The notes beneath the pieces are model-generated. The model saw only the letters and a program-made list of their open reading frames with translations, did not search any database and was not told the origin of the DNA. Shown one piece after another: positions 63,123 to 64,000 of a stretch of DNA of 64,000 nt. The DNA is from Chrysiogenes arsenatis DSM 11915 (GTDB taxonomy: Bacteria > Chrysiogenota > Chrysiogenetes > Chrysiogenales > Chrysiogenaceae): positions 53,977 through 117,976 of the forward strand of contig NZ_AWNK01000011.1 in NCBI RefSeq assembly GCF_000469585.1, read 5' to 3'. The translations under genes and the position numbers were made by a program. Numbering within the stretch: position 1 is the stretch's first letter; every line of letters begins with the position of its first letter.

Positions 63123-64000
63123 AACAGAGCGAAAAAAAATCCCAGCATGCTATCGTATTGGTGGCAATTGGCGCTACATCTCCTGAGATCCTAGAGCCGA
63201 TTCTGGCCATGCTGCACGATATACGCACACGCTACCCGCATGTTCCTGTCCGAATGGCCTTTACATCCAACATCATCCGTAGCAAGTGGCACGAACGGGC
63301 GGCGGACGGAAACTATCGCCGCGAGCACCCCGCGATTCCTCCGCAGATCTATAACGTGAAAAATGTGCTGGGTGCTTTGGCTGATTTGCAAAACGAAGGG
63401 TATCGCGAGATAGTCGTACAACCCGTTTTGATCGTTGATGGCGAGGAATACCGTGATCTTGCAGCGTGCGTGCAAGCGCTGGCCGCTATCAAAACGGACA
63501 AACCGCAGCTACAACCCTTTGAAACAATCGGCCTTGGCAAACCGTTGCTGGGTTCCTATGGACATCGCGAACAACTTGATGCTTTAGTGCGGGCGCTGAA
63601 GCCCGATGTCGACGCCGCTCGTGCTGCAGGTGCCGCATTGGTTTACATGGGGCACGGCAATGAACATATGGCGCAAGGGGCGTACTACGAGCTGGAAATT
63701 TTACTCCAGCGTGAGTATCGCTTCCCGGTGTATATTGGCCTCATGAAAGGGTTGCCTGACTTTGCCGCGGTGCATGAAAAACTGGCGATCGCCGGAACGC
63801 GCAAGGTGCTCTTGAAGCCTTTCATGTATATTGCAGGGAACCATGCCCACAACGACATGGCGGGCGACGATGATACGTCATGGCTCACCATGCTTGAGCG
63901 CGCCGGATATCAGGTAACGCCCGTGCGAGAAGGTCTTGGCCAGAACCCTGCCGTGCGCGCGATTTTTCTGGAACTGCTGGAGCAGGCTGCGCAAGAAGTG
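63119..64000 (+). CDS. cbiK: Sirohydrochlorin cobaltochelatase CbiK, 3' end beyond window
   Basis: 294 residues are visible and the frame is still open at the window end, so the gene is cut there. It inserts Co2+ into sirohydrochlorin in the anaerobic cobalamin pathway. Metal-site motifs are MGHGNEH (His179) and GNHAHNDMAGD (His244), with GLMKGLPDF between; these are characteristic of CbiK rather than CbiX or HemH. There is no signal peptide, unlike periplasmic CbiK forms of sulfate reducers, so it should be cytoplasmic. Translationally coupled to cobT, implying de novo cobalamin synthesis. Confidence 0.93.
   Translation, partial: MKQSEKKSQHAIVLVAIGATSPEILEPILAMLHDIRTRYPHVPVRMAFTSNIIRSKWHERAADGNYRREHPAIPPQIYNVKNVLGALADLQNEGYREIVVQPVLIVDGEEYRDLAACVQALAAIKTDKPQLQPFETIGLGKPLLGSYGHREQLDALVRALKPDVDAARAAGAALVYMGHGNEHMAQGAYYELEILLQREYRFPVYIGLMKGLPDFAAVHEKLAIAGTRKVLLKPFMYIAGNHAHNDMAGDDDTSWLTMLERAGYQVTPVREGLGQNPAVRAIFLELLEQAAQEV

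Overview
The window is chromosomal DNA of a Gram-negative bacterium. It encodes outer-membrane proteins, a TolC-family protein, Sec-exported proteins and a periplasmic PstS. Base composition is near 50% GC, with a clearly more AT-rich block around dnaN-recF. The gene mix (selD-mnmH, a full mannose-type PTS next to hprK-rapZ, an H+-translocating pyrophosphatase, rubrerythrin, CbiK/CobT for anaerobic cobalamin synthesis) fits an anaerobic or microaerobic, deep-branching Gram-negative, possibly Chrysiogenota or a deltaproteobacterium-like group. That placement is inference, since no database search could be run. No phage, insertion sequence, tRNA, rRNA or CRISPR array was seen.

Layout. 58-2650 (minus): selD-mnmH-rhodanese, a selenium/sulfur cluster. 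2893-13257 (plus): carA, a TolC-family protein, mutL, miaA, hfq, an MBL-fold hydrolase, cheV and glnE, mostly tightly packed. 13306-15233: a CNNM/CBS membrane protein and a convergent alpha/beta hydrolase. 15491-26410 (plus): a LuxR regulator fused to a histidine kinase, a 2816-residue exported mosaic protein, a small lipoprotein and a small beta-barrel. 26523-28998: a CsoSCA-like carbonic anhydrase candidate and miaB.

29042-36560 (minus) is a full high-affinity phosphate uptake operon: pstS, a small exported protein, pstC, pstA, pstB, phoU. Both permeases carry very large periplasmic domains. Divergent from it, 36822-43317 (plus) holds a second, incomplete Pst-like module: one PstC-like permease and a PstB paralogue with altered Q-loop, signature and switch histidine. 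A second PhoU, PhoB, PhoR and an EAL-CBS-GGDEF protein follow in a tight operon. The most attractive reading is that the second module senses phosphate for PhoR rather than transporting it. Eleven-base-phased Pho-box-like repeats lie between the two operons.

43369-48868: rubrerythrin, a 346-base AT-rich gap with DnaA-box-like sites (candidate origin), then dnaN, recF, pta and ackA. 48963-59672: mntP, hprK, rapZ, mannose-family PTS EIIA/B/C/D, HPr, enzyme I, argD, argF, argG and an AMMECR1-domain protein, nearly all overlapping or a few bases apart. 59728-64000: K+-independent-type membrane pyrophosphatase, then cobT and cbiK, the last running off the window end.

The best candidates for undescribed biology are the degenerate Pst-like signalling module (36822-39055), the LuxR-kinase fusion with the giant surface-type protein and its two small partners (15491-26410), and the stand-alone CsoSCA-like carbonic anhydrase (26523-27578).
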